The notes under the pieces: model-generated | Told to the model about the DNA's origin: nothing | What the model saw: the letters and a program-made list of their open reading frames with translations, nothing else | The model's database searches: none | Position numbers and translations under genes: made by a program | Source of the DNA: Rhodospirillaceae bacterium | GTDB lineage: Bacteria; Pseudomonadota; Alphaproteobacteria; Rhodospirillales; 2-02-FULL-58-16 | Assembly (NCBI GenBank): GCA_013349695.1 | Contig: DUZD01000180.1 | Coordinates: 1-7,997 of the forward strand | Direction: 5' to 3' | DNA length: 7,997 bases | In this document: positions 1 through 6,575 of the stretch, one piece after another | Position numbering within the stretch: position 1 is the first letter of the stretch | How the letters are laid out: every line of letters begins with the position of its first letter

Positions 1-945
1 CATCACCACCTCGTCGCGGCGCTCCCGGGGCCTGAGAAGAACCCGTTTGGCCGTCCCATGGCCGTCCCGTTCGACCGCCGCCAGCCAGCTTTCCGGTTTG
101 CCGAGGCGGTGGGCGGCCTCCGTCCGGCCATCGCCGGTGAGGCGGCAGTGGGCGCCGGGACCGATGCCGAGATAATCGCCGCCGAGCCAGTAGCCGAGAT
201 TGTGCCGGCATTCGCCGCCAGGCCGCGCGTGGTTGGAAATCTCGTAAGCCGGCAGGCCGGCGGCGGCGAGAAGATTTTGCGTGCCGTCATAGAGTGCCGC
301 CGCCGTTTCCTCATCCGTTTCCAGAATGCCGGCGCGATGGAATTCCGTCCCCGGCTCGATGCCGAGCTGGTAAAGGGAAAGGTGTTCGCCGGCGGCACTC
401 AAGGCCTCACTCAGTTCGTTCCGCCAAGCGGCGGCGGTCTGTCCGGGCCGGCCGTAAATCAGGTCGAAGGAAAAACGGCGGAAACATTTCGCCGCCAAGT
501 CAATGGCGGCCCGCGCTTCCGCCGCCGTATGGCCGCGTCCGAGAAAGTCGAGAGCCCGGTCATCGAAGGATTGAACCCCCACCGACAGGCGGTTGACCCC
601 GGCTTCGCGAAAGGCTCGAAAGCGGCCGGCCTCGGCCGACGTCGGATTGGCTTCGAGGGTGATTTCCAGGTCGTCCACCGCCGGCCAGCGGCGGCGGACC
701 TCGGCAATCAGCGCCGCCACGATCTCGGGTTGCATCAGCGACGGCGTGCCGCCGCCGAAAAAAAGGCTGCTCACCGGCCGCTCTCGGGTTTGCTCGGCGA
801 AATAGGCCAGCTCCCGCAGCAGGGCGGCTTGCCAGCGCTGCTCATCGATGCTCTCGACGGCCTGGCTGTTGAAGTCGCAGTAGGGGCATTTCGAACGGCA
901 GAACGGCCAGTGGATGTAAACGGCGAGGCCGGGAACAAACGGCAT
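1..945 (-). CDS. hemW: HemW, radical SAM haem chaperone (coproporphyrinogen III oxidase-like), 3' end missing
   Basis: The first 315 codons are present; the reading frame stays open to the left edge, so roughly the last 65-70 residues of a usual ~380-residue protein are missing. The start is the ATG at 945-943. The N-terminus reads VYIHWPFCRSKCPYCDF, giving the radical-SAM cluster C16-x3-C20-x2-C23. The residue two places after the last Cys is Phe (CDF), which fits HemW; true HemN oxidases carry a further Cys there. The SAM-binding GGGTPS lies at residues 64-69, and further in are LEANPTS, RLSVGVQSFDD, DLIYGRPGQT and GIGPGAH, all typical of the family. HemW binds haem and is thought to deliver it to membrane respiratory proteins; many databases still mislabel it as an oxygen-independent coproporphyrinogen oxidase. 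The gene is last in the rph-rdgB-hemW group, and its start directly abuts the rdgB stop, which suggests co-translation. Family assignment is firm; the haem-chaperone role comes from family knowledge. Confidence 0.94.
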   Translation of the reverse strand, partial: MPFVPGLAVYIHWPFCRSKCPYCDFNSQAVESIDEQRWQAALLRELAYFAEQTRERPVSSLFFGGGTPSLMQPEIVAALIAEVRRRWPAVDDLEITLEANPTSAEAGRFRAFREAGVNRLSVGVQSFDDRALDFLGRGHTAAEARAAIDLAAKCFRRFSFDLIYGRPGQTAAAWRNELSEALSAAGEHLSLYQLGIEPGTEFHRAGILETDEETAAALYDGTQNLLAAAGLPAYEISNHARPGGECRHNLGYWLGGDYLGIGPGAHCRLTGDGRTEAAHRLGKPESWLAAVERDGHGTAKRVLLRPRERRDEVVM

Positions 946-1557
946 TTAATTTTCGAAGCAAGCTTTGATCAGTTTGCGAAAGGCCTCGGCCCGGTGGCTG
1001 ATCGCCTGTTTGTCGGCGGCGTCCATCTCGCCGAAGGTGACGCCGTGGCCGTCGGCGACGAAAACCGGATCGTAGCCGAAACCGTTCGTTCCGCGCGGCG
1101 GCCAGACCAGGCGGCCGTGGACGAAGCCCTCGAAAGTCCGGCAATGGCCGTCGGGCCAGCAAAGGGCGAGCACGCAAGCGAAGCGGGCGCGGCGGTCTTC
1201 CTTGCCCGCCATCGCCTCTTCCAGCTTTTTCATGGCGGCGGCGAAATCGCCGCCGGGGCCGGCCCACCGCGATGAATGAACGCCGGGCGCGCCGCCGAGC
1301 GCCGCCACCATCAGCCCGGAATCGTCGGCCAGCGCCGGCAGGCCCGAGGCCTCCGCCGCCGCCTTGGCCTTGATTTCGGCGTTGGCGAGGAAGGTCTTGC
1401 CATTCTCGGCGGGCGCCGGCAGGGCCAATTCCGCCGCCGATAACGCTTCGGCTCGGAAGGGCGCCAGCAGCTCGGCGATTTCGCGGACTTTCCCCTGGTT
1501 ATGGCTGGCGATCACCAGCTTGCCGGCCTCGAACCGCCGGGCCAACCTGTCAGTCAT
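946..1557 (-). CDS. rdgB: RdgB/HAM1-family dITP/XTP pyrophosphatase
   Basis: This is a 203-residue protein, the usual size for the family. It hydrolyses non-canonical purine nucleoside triphosphates (dITP, ITP, XTP) to the monophosphate and pyrophosphate in the cytosol, keeping deaminated purines out of DNA and RNA. Visible motifs are the N-terminal nucleotide-binding LVIASHNQGKVREI (residues 14-27), TFLANAEIKA (55-64), the catalytic ADDSGL (77-82, with the conserved Asp pair), GAPGVHSSRWAG (89-100), GTNGFGYDPVF (156-166) and the base-recognition SHR at 187-189. Ala58 sits where many relatives have Glu in the FxENA motif, a mild deviation. The start ATG at 1557-1555 lies inside the last codons of rph; the two genes share eight bases (ATGACTGA on the minus strand), which suggests translational coupling. 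The stop at 948-946 is followed at once by the hemW start. Confidence 0.96.
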   Translation of the reverse strand: MTDRLARRFEAGKLVIASHNQGKVREIAELLAPFRAEALSAAELALPAPAENGKTFLANAEIKAKAAAEASGLPALADDSGLMVAALGGAPGVHSSRWAGPGGDFAAAMKKLEEAMAGKEDRRARFACVLALCWPDGHCRTFEGFVHGRLVWPPRGTNGFGYDPVFVADGHGVTFGEMDAADKQAISHRAEAFRKLIKACFEN

Positions 1558-2272
1558 TCAGTCCCAGGGCTTGGCGCTGCAATGCCGTCAGTTCGCCGAT
1601 CCCCTTGTGCGCCAGTTTCAGCAGTTCGAGGAACTGGCTTTCCTGAAATGGCTCGCTCTCGGCGGTGCTCTGGATTTCGACGATGCCGCCCTTCGCCGTC
1701 AACACGAAGTTGGCGTCGGCGTCGGCCGCGCTGTCCTCGTCATAGTCCAGGTCCAGGACCGCCGCGCCCTTGTAAAGGCCGCAGGAAACCGCCGCCACCT
1801 GATCGATGAGAGGCAGGGTTTGCAAAACGCCGATGTCGACCAGCTTTTGAAAGGCCCGGTACAGGGCCACATACGCTCCGGTCACGGCGGCCGTGCGGGT
1901 GCCGCCGTCGGCTTGGATGACGTCGCAATCGACTTTGATCTGCATTCCGTTAATCGCCGCCAGGTCGGTGACGGCGCGCAGGCTGCGGCCGATCAGGCGC
2001 TGGATTTCCTGGGTTCGTCCCGACTGTTTGCCTTGCGCCGCTTCCCGGTTGGTGCGCGAGGAGGTGGAACGGGGCAACATGCCGTATTCGGCGGTCACCC
2101 AGCCGCGGTCGGTATTGCGCATCCAATGCGGAACCTTTTGCTCGACGCTGGCGGTGCACAACACCCGCGTGTCGCCGAAGCGGGCCATGCAGGAGCCTTC
2201 GGCGTACTTGCTGATATCCGCTTCCAGGCCGACATCGCGAAGCTGATCCGGGGCGCGGCCGGAAGGTCTCAT
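1550..2272 (-). CDS. rph: Ribonuclease PH (tRNA 3'-end processing phosphorolytic exonuclease)
   Basis: This is a 240-residue protein, close to the usual ~238. RNase PH removes nucleotides 3' of the CCA end of tRNA precursors by phosphorolysis and works as a hexameric ring in the cytosol. The protein begins MRPSGRAPDQLR, the family's invariant N-terminus, so I chose the ATG at 2272-2270 over an in-frame ATG 42 bases upstream that would add 14 unrelated residues. Other landmarks are GDTRVLCTASVE (33-44), RGWVTAEYGMLPRST (56-70), the phosphate-site GRTQEIQRLIGRSLRA (85-100), DVIQADGGTRTAAVTGAY, and LDLDYDEDSAADADANFV with the conserved Asp residues. No good Shine-Dalgarno is visible; the nearest G-run (GGGAAAAA) is over 20 bases from the start. 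It is first in the rph-rdgB-hemW group and diverges from hrcA across 200 bases. Confidence 0.96.
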   Translation of the reverse strand: MRPSGRAPDQLRDVGLEADISKYAEGSCMARFGDTRVLCTASVEQKVPHWMRNTDRGWVTAEYGMLPRSTSSRTNREAAQGKQSGRTQEIQRLIGRSLRAVTDLAAINGMQIKVDCDVIQADGGTRTAAVTGAYVALYRAFQKLVDIGVLQTLPLIDQVAAVSCGLYKGAAVLDLDYDEDSAADADANFVLTAKGGIVEIQSTAESEPFQESQFLELLKLAHKGIGELTALQRQALGLND

Positions 2273-2319
2273 GGGGCATGCCAATTTGTTTTTCCCGTGG
2301 CTCGATGAATTCATGCGGT

Positions 2320-2348
2320 TTTCTAACGCGGCAGCCCCAGGGCGTAAA
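2320..2348 (-). promoter_or_regulatory. Possible sigma70-like promoter for rph
   Basis: On the minus strand, TTTACG (2348-2343) is followed after 17 bases by TAGAAA (2325-2320). Each hexamer matches four of six consensus positions. It points at rph and lies about 50 bases upstream of the rph ATG. It stands back to back with the stronger hrcA promoter, the two -35 boxes being 22 bases apart. It is a weak match and chance is a real alternative. Confidence 0.35.
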
Positions 2349-2370
2349 GCCCCGGCGGCGCGCGGTTGCG

Positions 2371-2399
2371 TTGACGCTGTAAGTCGAGGTTACTAAATT
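2371..2399 (+). promoter_or_regulatory. Sigma70-like promoter for hrcA-grpE
   Basis: TTGACG (2371-2376, five of six consensus positions) and TAAATT (2394-2399, four of six) are separated by the optimal 17 bases. The predicted transcript start is near 2406, giving a leader of about 67 bases before the hrcA ATG. This AT-rich patch stands out in a GC-rich intergenic region. A CIRCE-like half-site begins a few bases downstream, at 2410. Confidence 0.55.
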
Positions 2400-2409
2400 C
2401 TCTAGGCGG

Positions 2410-2418
2410 TGAGCACTT
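2410..2418 (+). promoter_or_regulatory. Degenerate CIRCE-like half-site near the predicted hrcA start
   Basis: TGAGCACTT matches seven of nine positions of the left CIRCE arm TTAGCACTC. It sits just after the predicted hrcA transcript start, where an HrcA operator would be expected. The right arm is not there: the nine bases at the correct spacing (2428-2436) match GAGTGCTAA at only about three positions. I call it a possible relic or chance match, not an operator. Confidence 0.2.
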
Positions 2419-2472
2419 GGGCCGATAAAACCGGAAACGGCGAATCGCCGCCGGGACGCGAAGACAGGGACC

Positions 2473-3507
2473 ATGATTTCCAAGTTAAACGAACGTTCGC
2501 GGGAAATCTTCCGCCACATTGTCGATTCTTATATCGAAACGGGGGAGCCCATCGGTTCGCGCACGTTGGCCCGGCGGATGAGCCGTTCACTGTCGCCGGC
2601 GACCATCCGCAACGTCATGGCCGACCTGGAAGATGCCGGGTTGTTGTGCGCCCCCCATATCTCCGCCGGGCGACTGCCGACGGAAGCGGGATTGCGGCTG
2701 TTCGTCGACGGCATTTTGGAGGTCGGCAATCTGACCGAAGCCGAACGTCAGAGCATCGACGGCCAATGCTCGGCGTCCGGCACCAGTGTCGAGGGGCTTC
2801 TGGAAGAGGCCACGTCGGTTCTGTCCGGGCTTTCCAAATGCGCCGGTCTGGTGATGGCGCCGAAGGCGGAAAGCCCGCTTCGCCATATCGAACTGGTCAG
2901 TCTGAGCCCCGGCCGAGCCATGGTCATCATGGTCACCGAAAACGGCGTCTTGGAGAACCGCATCATCGAGACGCCGAACCATCTCCCTCCTTCGGCTCTG
3001 GTCGAGGCGACCAATTATCTCAGCGCCCGAATGGTCGGGCACACCTTGAGCGAGGTCTACGATCAAATCATGGCGGAGTTGGAAGGGCATCGCGCCCAGC
3101 TCGACGAATTGACAAGCCGAGTGGTGGAAACGGGGCTGGCCACATGGGCCGCCGGCGAAAACGACGGCATCTTGATCATCCGTGGGCAGGCCAACCTGTT
3201 GGATGACGTTACCGCCGCCGCCGATCTCGAGCAAATCCGCTCGCTTTTCGAGGCCTTGGAAACCAAGGAGACGATGCTCAAGCTGTTATCGCTTGCCGAT
3301 ACGGCGGAATCGGTTCAAATCTTTATTGGCGCCGACAATCAGTTGTTTGGTCTGGCCGGTTGCTCCATGATCGTCGGCTCCTATCGGGACGGCAGCCAAA
3401 AGATCGTCGGCGCCATTGGGGTGATCGGCCCGACCCGCATGAACTACGCCCGTATTATTCCCATGGTCGATTACACATCCAAACTGATCAGCCGCCTGAT
3501 TGGATAA
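2473..3507 (+). CDS. hrcA: HrcA, heat-inducible transcription repressor
   Basis: This is a 344-residue protein, normal for the family. HrcA dimers bind the CIRCE inverted repeat and repress chaperone genes, and GroEL keeps HrcA active. The winged helix-turn-helix spans about residues 1-75. Its recognition segment is SPATIRNVMADLEDAGLL (41-58), followed by the wing HISAGRLPTEAGLRLFVDG (62-80). A central GAF-like region follows, and the C-terminus carries the hallmark GAIGVIGPTRMNYARIIPMV from residue 313. The start ATG at 2473 gives the expected MISKLNERSREIF beginning; the ribosome site (AGGGA, 2466-2470) is weak and close to the start. grpE begins 17 bases after the stop, so the two are probably co-transcribed. 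No complete CIRCE site is visible in this window, so its targets here are unclear; groESL elsewhere is the likely target by family precedent. Confidence 0.97.
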   Translation: MISKLNERSREIFRHIVDSYIETGEPIGSRTLARRMSRSLSPATIRNVMADLEDAGLLCAPHISAGRLPTEAGLRLFVDGILEVGNLTEAERQSIDGQCSASGTSVEGLLEEATSVLSGLSKCAGLVMAPKAESPLRHIELVSLSPGRAMVIMVTENGVLENRIIETPNHLPPSALVEATNYLSARMVGHTLSEVYDQIMAELEGHRAQLDELTSRVVETGLATWAAGENDGILIIRGQANLLDDVTAAADLEQIRSLFEALETKETMLKLLSLADTAESVQIFIGADNQLFGLAGCSMIVGSYRDGSQKIVGAIGVIGPTRMNYARIIPMVDYTSKLISRLIG

Positions 3508-3524
3508 CGGAAGGCAACACCGAA

Positions 3525-4376
3525 ATGGCCGAAAAGACAGAAAAACAACCAACTCCCCAAGAGATGTCCCCCAAAGCCGCCGACGAAACGCCGCCAACGC
3601 CGGGCGAAAAGGAGACCGAGGCGGCCGAAACGGCGGCGGCGGAAAGCCAAGCCGAAGAAACCGATCAAGCCGCCGAGGCCGAAAAGCTGGGGGCGGAAGT
3701 GGCCGATCTCAAAGACAAGCTGTTGCGCGCCTTGGCGGAAAGTGAAAACGTTCGCCGCCGCGCCGGCCGCGACGTGGCCGACGCCACCAGGTATGCCATC
3801 GCCAATTTTGCCCGCGGCATGCTGTCCGTGGCCGATAACCTGCGCCGCGCCTTGGACAGCATCGACGCCGCAGCCGGCGGCAACGGCGAGGCGCCGGAAA
3901 CGGACGGCCTCCCAGGCGCTACCGGCAACGACGGCGGCGGCGAAGAGACCGAAGACGGCAAACAGGCCGAAGCCGCCAATGGCGCGGCGGGGATGGACAA
4001 TCTCGAAACCCTGCGGGTCGGCGTCGAGATGACCGAGCGCGAACTGCTCAACACCCTCGAACGGTTCAGTATCAAAGCGATCGAGGCCTTGGGCAAAAAG
4101 TTCGATCACAACCTCCACGAAGCCTTGTTCGAATTGGAGGACAAGGACCGGCCCTCCGGCACCGTGATCCAGGTTGTGCAGAAGGGCTACACTCTCCATG
4201 ACCGGCTTTTGCGTCCGGCCAAGGTGGGGTTGTCGAAAGGGGGGCCCAAGGAAACGCCGGCCGAAGAGGCGGAAACGGCGCCCGAATCCCCGGCCGAGGC
4301 GGCGGTCAAGGAATCCGCCGTCGCCTACGAAAAACAAAGCGCCGCCACCGGTTCCGAGATCGACGAGGAGCTTTGA
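3525..4376 (+). CDS. grpE: GrpE, nucleotide exchange factor of DnaK, with an internal low-complexity insertion
   Basis: This is a 283-residue protein, much longer than the usual ~190-215. GrpE dimers release ADP from DnaK and reset the chaperone cycle. Residues 1-55 form a disordered Glu/Ala/Thr-rich arm. Residues ~56-112 form the long helix (LKDKLLRALAESENVRRRAGRD, FARGMLSVADNLRRALD). Residues ~113-157 are a Gly/Glu/Asp/Ala-rich stretch not normally present. GVEMTERELLNTLERFSIKAIE (166-187) then resumes the family pattern, followed by the beta head FDHNLHEALFEL, GTVIQVVQKGY and LLRPAKVGLSKG. FDHN replaces the more common FDPN. Residues 241-283 are another acidic Pro/Ala/Glu-rich tail. The start ATG at 3525 has GGAAGG 10 bases upstream (3509-3514). 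A longer in-frame reading back to 3360 overlaps hrcA and encodes no family sequence. The gene sits between hrcA and dnaK. Confidence 0.96.
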   Translation: MAEKTEKQPTPQEMSPKAADETPPTPGEKETEAAETAAAESQAEETDQAAEAEKLGAEVADLKDKLLRALAESENVRRRAGRDVADATRYAIANFARGMLSVADNLRRALDSIDAAAGGNGEAPETDGLPGATGNDGGGEETEDGKQAEAANGAAGMDNLETLRVGVEMTERELLNTLERFSIKAIEALGKKFDHNLHEALFELEDKDRPSGTVIQVVQKGYTLHDRLLRPAKVGLSKGGPKETPAEEAETAPESPAEAAVKESAVAYEKQSAATGSEIDEEL

Positions 4377-4386
4377 CGGGGAAGCG

Positions 4387-4400
4387 GGCCGGCGCCGGCC
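4387..4400. repeat. Perfect 14-bp GC palindrome after grpE
   Basis: GGCCGGCGCCGGCC is a perfect 14-base palindrome starting 11 bases after the grpE stop. It can fold into a short hairpin, but no T-run follows, only AATCTTAAAA, so it is not a classical terminator. It may stabilise or end the hrcA-grpE message, or may reflect local GC bias. Confidence 0.5.
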
Positions 4401-4429
4401 AATCTTAAAATGCTCCAAGCGCCCACGGA

Positions 4430-4451
4430 TCGCCGGGAAACGCCCCGGCGA
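4430..4451 (+). terminator. GC-rich hairpin between grpE and dnaK, no U-tract
   Basis: TCGCCGGG (4430-4437) and CCCGGCGA (4444-4451) form a perfect 8-bp stem around a 6-base loop. It lies just upstream of the likely dnaK promoter. Without a following T-run it is at best a pause, Rho-assisted or mRNA-stabilising element. Its position would let it reduce read-through from hrcA-grpE into dnaK. The structure is certain on paper; the function is inferred. Confidence 0.4.
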
Positions 4452-4454
4452 CGG

Positions 4455-4484
4455 TTGCGCGCCTCGGCGGAGCGGCATATATAA
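4455..4484 (+). promoter_or_regulatory. Likely dnaK promoter, possibly heat-shock sigma (RpoH) type
   Basis: TTGCGC (4455-4460) is followed after 17 bases by TATATA (4478-4483), inside GGCATATATAAC. The -10 side (GGCATAT) also resembles the RpoH -10 CCCATNT at five of seven positions, as expected for an alphaproteobacterial dnaK. The -35 is only moderate. A second, poorer RpoH-like candidate is CTTAAAA (4404-4410) with CCCA at 4422-4425. Transcription from 4455-4484 would start near 4490, leaving a leader of about 110 bases. Which sigma factor reads it cannot be settled by eye. Confidence 0.45.
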
Positions 4485-4549
4485 CGCCGGAATAAAGCAA
4501 AATAAATGTTCGCAAGCGGTTTAGCTGGATTGAGCCGAGGAAGCCGATA

Positions 4550-4592
4550 GCGGCGCCTTTCCGGACCGCCGGGTTTCGCCGCAAGGGGAAGG
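4550..4592 (+). promoter_or_regulatory. Structured dnaK leader with two mutually exclusive stems, one masking the ribosome site
   Basis: CCUUUCC (4556-4562) can pair with GGGAAGG (4586-4592) over seven pairs including one G-U, covering the dnaK Shine-Dalgarno. An alternative 6-bp stem, GCGGCG (4550-4555) with CGCCGC (4577-4582), interleaves with it. With no linker between their 5' arms, both stems probably cannot form together. This is the topology of a switch or RNA thermometer, but GC-rich leaders often fold this way by chance. Confidence 0.3.
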
Positions 4593-4599
4593 AAGAAAC

Positions 4600-6573
4600 A
4601 TGAGTAAGGTAATCGGGATCGACCTAGGGACCACCAACTCCTGCATCGCCCTGATGGAGGGCAAGGACGCCAAGGTCATCGAAAACGCCGAGGGTTCGCG
4701 CACCACGCCTTCCATGGTGGCGATAACCGATTCCGGCGAGCGCCTCGTCGGCCAGCCGGCCAAGCGTCAGGCCGTCACCAATCCAGAAAACACTTTGTAC
4801 GCCATCAAGCGTCTGATCGGGCGCCGCCACGACGATCCCCTGGCCGAAAAGGACAAGGATCTGGTTCCCTACAAGATCATCGAGGGCGACAACGGCGACG
4901 CCTGGGTCGAGGTCGACGGCAAGAAACACAGCCCCAGCCAGATCAGCGCCTTCATCTTGCAGAAAATGAAGGAAACCGCCGAAAGCTATCTCGGCGAAGA
5001 GGTTGCCAAGGCGGTGATCACGGTGCCCGCTTACTTCAACGATTCCCAGCGCCAGGCGACCAAGGACGCCGGCAAGATCGCCGGGCTCGAGGTTTTACGC
5101 ATCATCAACGAGCCGACGGCGGCGGCGCTGGCTTATGGCCTCGAGAAAAAGGAGACCGGCACCATCGCCGTCTACGACCTGGGTGGCGGAACGTTCGACG
5201 TTTCCGTCCTCGAGATCGGCGACGGCGTCTTCGAGGTCAAGTCGACCAACGGCGACACCTTCCTGGGCGGAGAGGACTTCGACAAACGCATCGTCGATTA
5301 TCTCGCCGACGAGTTCAAAAAAGATAACCGCATCGACCTGCGCGAAGACAAGCTGGCCTTGCAGCGCCTGAGGGAAGAAGCGGAAAAGGCCAAGATCGAA
5401 CTTTCCAGCACCACCCAGACGGAAATCAACCTGCCGTTCATCACCGCCGATCAAAGCGGCCCCAAACACCTCAACATCAAGCTGACCCGCGCCAAACTGG
5501 AAGCCTTGGTCGAGGATCTGGTCCATAAAACCATCGAACCCTGCAAACAGGCACTCAAGGATGCGGGGCTTTCGGCCGGCGAGATCGGCGAAATCATCCT
5601 TGTCGGCGGCATGACCCGCATGCCCAAGGTCCACGAAACGGTCAAGGAATTTTTCGGCCGCAAGCCCCACAAAGGCGTCAACCCCGACGAAGTGGTGGCT
5701 GTCGGCGCCGCTATTCAGGGCGGTGTCCTCACCGGCGACGTCAAGGACGTCTTGCTTCTCGACGTCACCCCGCTCAGTTTGGGCATCGAGACCCTGGGCG
5801 GCGTCTTCACCCGCCTGATCGACCGAAACACCACCATTCCGACGCGCAAAAGCCAGGTGTTCTCCACTGCCGAGGACAGCCAGACGGCGGTCACCATCCG
5901 CGTTTTCCAGGGCGAGCGGGAAATGGCCTCCGACAACAAGCTTTTGGGGCAGTTCGATCTGATCGGCATCCCGCCGTCGATGCGCGGCGTGCCGCAGATC
6001 GAAGTCACCTTCGACATCGATGCCAATGGCATTGTCAACGTTTCGGCCAAGGACAAGGCCACCGGCAAGGAACAGCAGATCCGTATCCAGGCTTCGGGGG
6101 GGCTGGCCGATGGAGATATCGAGCGCATGATCAAGGAAGCCGAGCAACATTCCGAGGAAGACAAAAATCGCCGGGAGTTGGTCGATGCCCGCAACCAGGC
6201 GGATACCCTGATCCACGCGAGCGAGAAAAACTTGCGGGAATTCGGCGACAAGATTGCCGAGGAAGATAAAAAGACCATTGAAAACGCCCTCAATGATTTG
6301 CGCGAAGCCTTGGAAAGCGACGATATCAACGCCATCAAGGGCAAAATCGAGACCCTCAGCCAGGCGGCGATGAAATTGGGCGAGGCCATGTACAAGGCCA
6401 GCCAAGAGGAAGGCGCCGAAGCTTCTTCCCAGGAACCGGCGGCGAACGAAAGCGATGGCGCCGCTTCCGCCAATCCCAATGTTGTCGACGCCGATTTCGA
6501 GGAAGTGGATCCCGACAAGGATAAAAAGGATAAAAAGGATAAAAAGGATAAAAAGGATAAAAAAGACGATTGA
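4600..6573 (+). CDS. dnaK: DnaK, Hsp70 molecular chaperone
   Basis: This is a 657-residue protein, slightly longer than the usual ~630-645. It is an ATP-driven chaperone that binds hydrophobic peptide stretches in the cytosol. The ATPase domain (about 1-380) shows IGIDLGTTNSC (5-15), ITVPAYFNDSQRQATKDAG, IINEPTAAALAYG and DLGGGTFDVS (193-202), with Thr198 at the autophosphorylation position, plus ILVGGMTRMPKV. The hydrophobic linker DVLLLDVTPLSLGIE (from residue 383) leads to the beta substrate-binding domain with IPPSMRGVPQIEVTFDIDAN. A helical lid follows to about 610, then a disordered tail. DADFEEVD is the conserved near-terminal motif. It is followed by five DKK repeats (641-655) and DD, an unusual extension. 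GGAAGG ends 7 bases before the ATG at 4600, a good ribosome site. dnaJ follows after 72 bases, and grpE lies 223 bases upstream. Confidence 0.99.
   Translation: MSKVIGIDLGTTNSCIALMEGKDAKVIENAEGSRTTPSMVAITDSGERLVGQPAKRQAVTNPENTLYAIKRLIGRRHDDPLAEKDKDLVPYKIIEGDNGDAWVEVDGKKHSPSQISAFILQKMKETAESYLGEEVAKAVITVPAYFNDSQRQATKDAGKIAGLEVLRIINEPTAAALAYGLEKKETGTIAVYDLGGGTFDVSVLEIGDGVFEVKSTNGDTFLGGEDFDKRIVDYLADEFKKDNRIDLREDKLALQRLREEAEKAKIELSSTTQTEINLPFITADQSGPKHLNIKLTRAKLEALVEDLVHKTIEPCKQALKDAGLSAGEIGEIILVGGMTRMPKVHETVKEFFGRKPHKGVNPDEVVAVGAAIQGGVLTGDVKDVLLLDVTPLSLGIETLGGVFTRLIDRNTTIPTRKSQVFSTAEDSQTAVTIRVFQGEREMASDNKLLGQFDLIGIPPSMRGVPQIEVTFDIDANGIVNVSAKDKATGKEQQIRIQASGGLADGDIERMIKEAEQHSEEDKNRRELVDARNQADTLIHASEKNLREFGDKIAEEDKKTIENALNDLREALESDDINAIKGKIETLSQAAMKLGEAMYKASQEEGAEASSQEPAANESDGAASANPNVVDADFEEVDPDKDKKDKKDKKDKKDKKDD
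6520..6564 (+). repeat. 9-bp tandem repeat encoding (DKK)5 at the DnaK C-terminus
   Basis: Four exact copies of GATAAAAAG (6520-6555) and a fifth with one changed base (6556-6564) lie in tandem, in frame, just before the dnaK stop. The unit length is a multiple of three, so copy-number change by replication slippage would lengthen or shorten the tail without breaking the frame. The A-rich codons contrast with the surrounding GC-rich coding sequence. Confidence 0.95.
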
Positions 6574-6575
6574 TC

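Noticed and set aside
58..1275. A 405-codon open frame on the plus strand opposite hemW and rdgB
   Set aside because: It is the complement shadow of two firm genes, has no family motif, and owes its length to GC-rich codon bias.
1364..2308. A 314-codon open frame on the plus strand opposite rph and rdgB
   Set aside because: RNase PH and RdgB are clear on the other strand; this frame shows no recognisable protein features.
2270..2314. A longer rph starting at the ATG at 2314
   Set aside because: It adds 14 residues before the invariant MRPSGR N-terminus of RNase PH and has no better ribosome site.
2438..2450. Small dyad CGGCGA-A-TCGCCG in the hrcA leader
   Set aside because: The one-base centre cannot form an RNA loop at full length, and such GC dyads are expected by chance at this base composition.
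3360..3524. An upstream extension of grpE by 55 codons
   Set aside because: It lies inside hrcA in another frame, encodes no GrpE sequence, and the ATG at 3525 has a GGAAGG ribosome site.
3471..4478. A 335-codon minus-strand frame opposite grpE
   Set aside because: Gly/Phe/Arg-rich translation typical of the antisense of an Ala/Glu-rich gene; no motifs.
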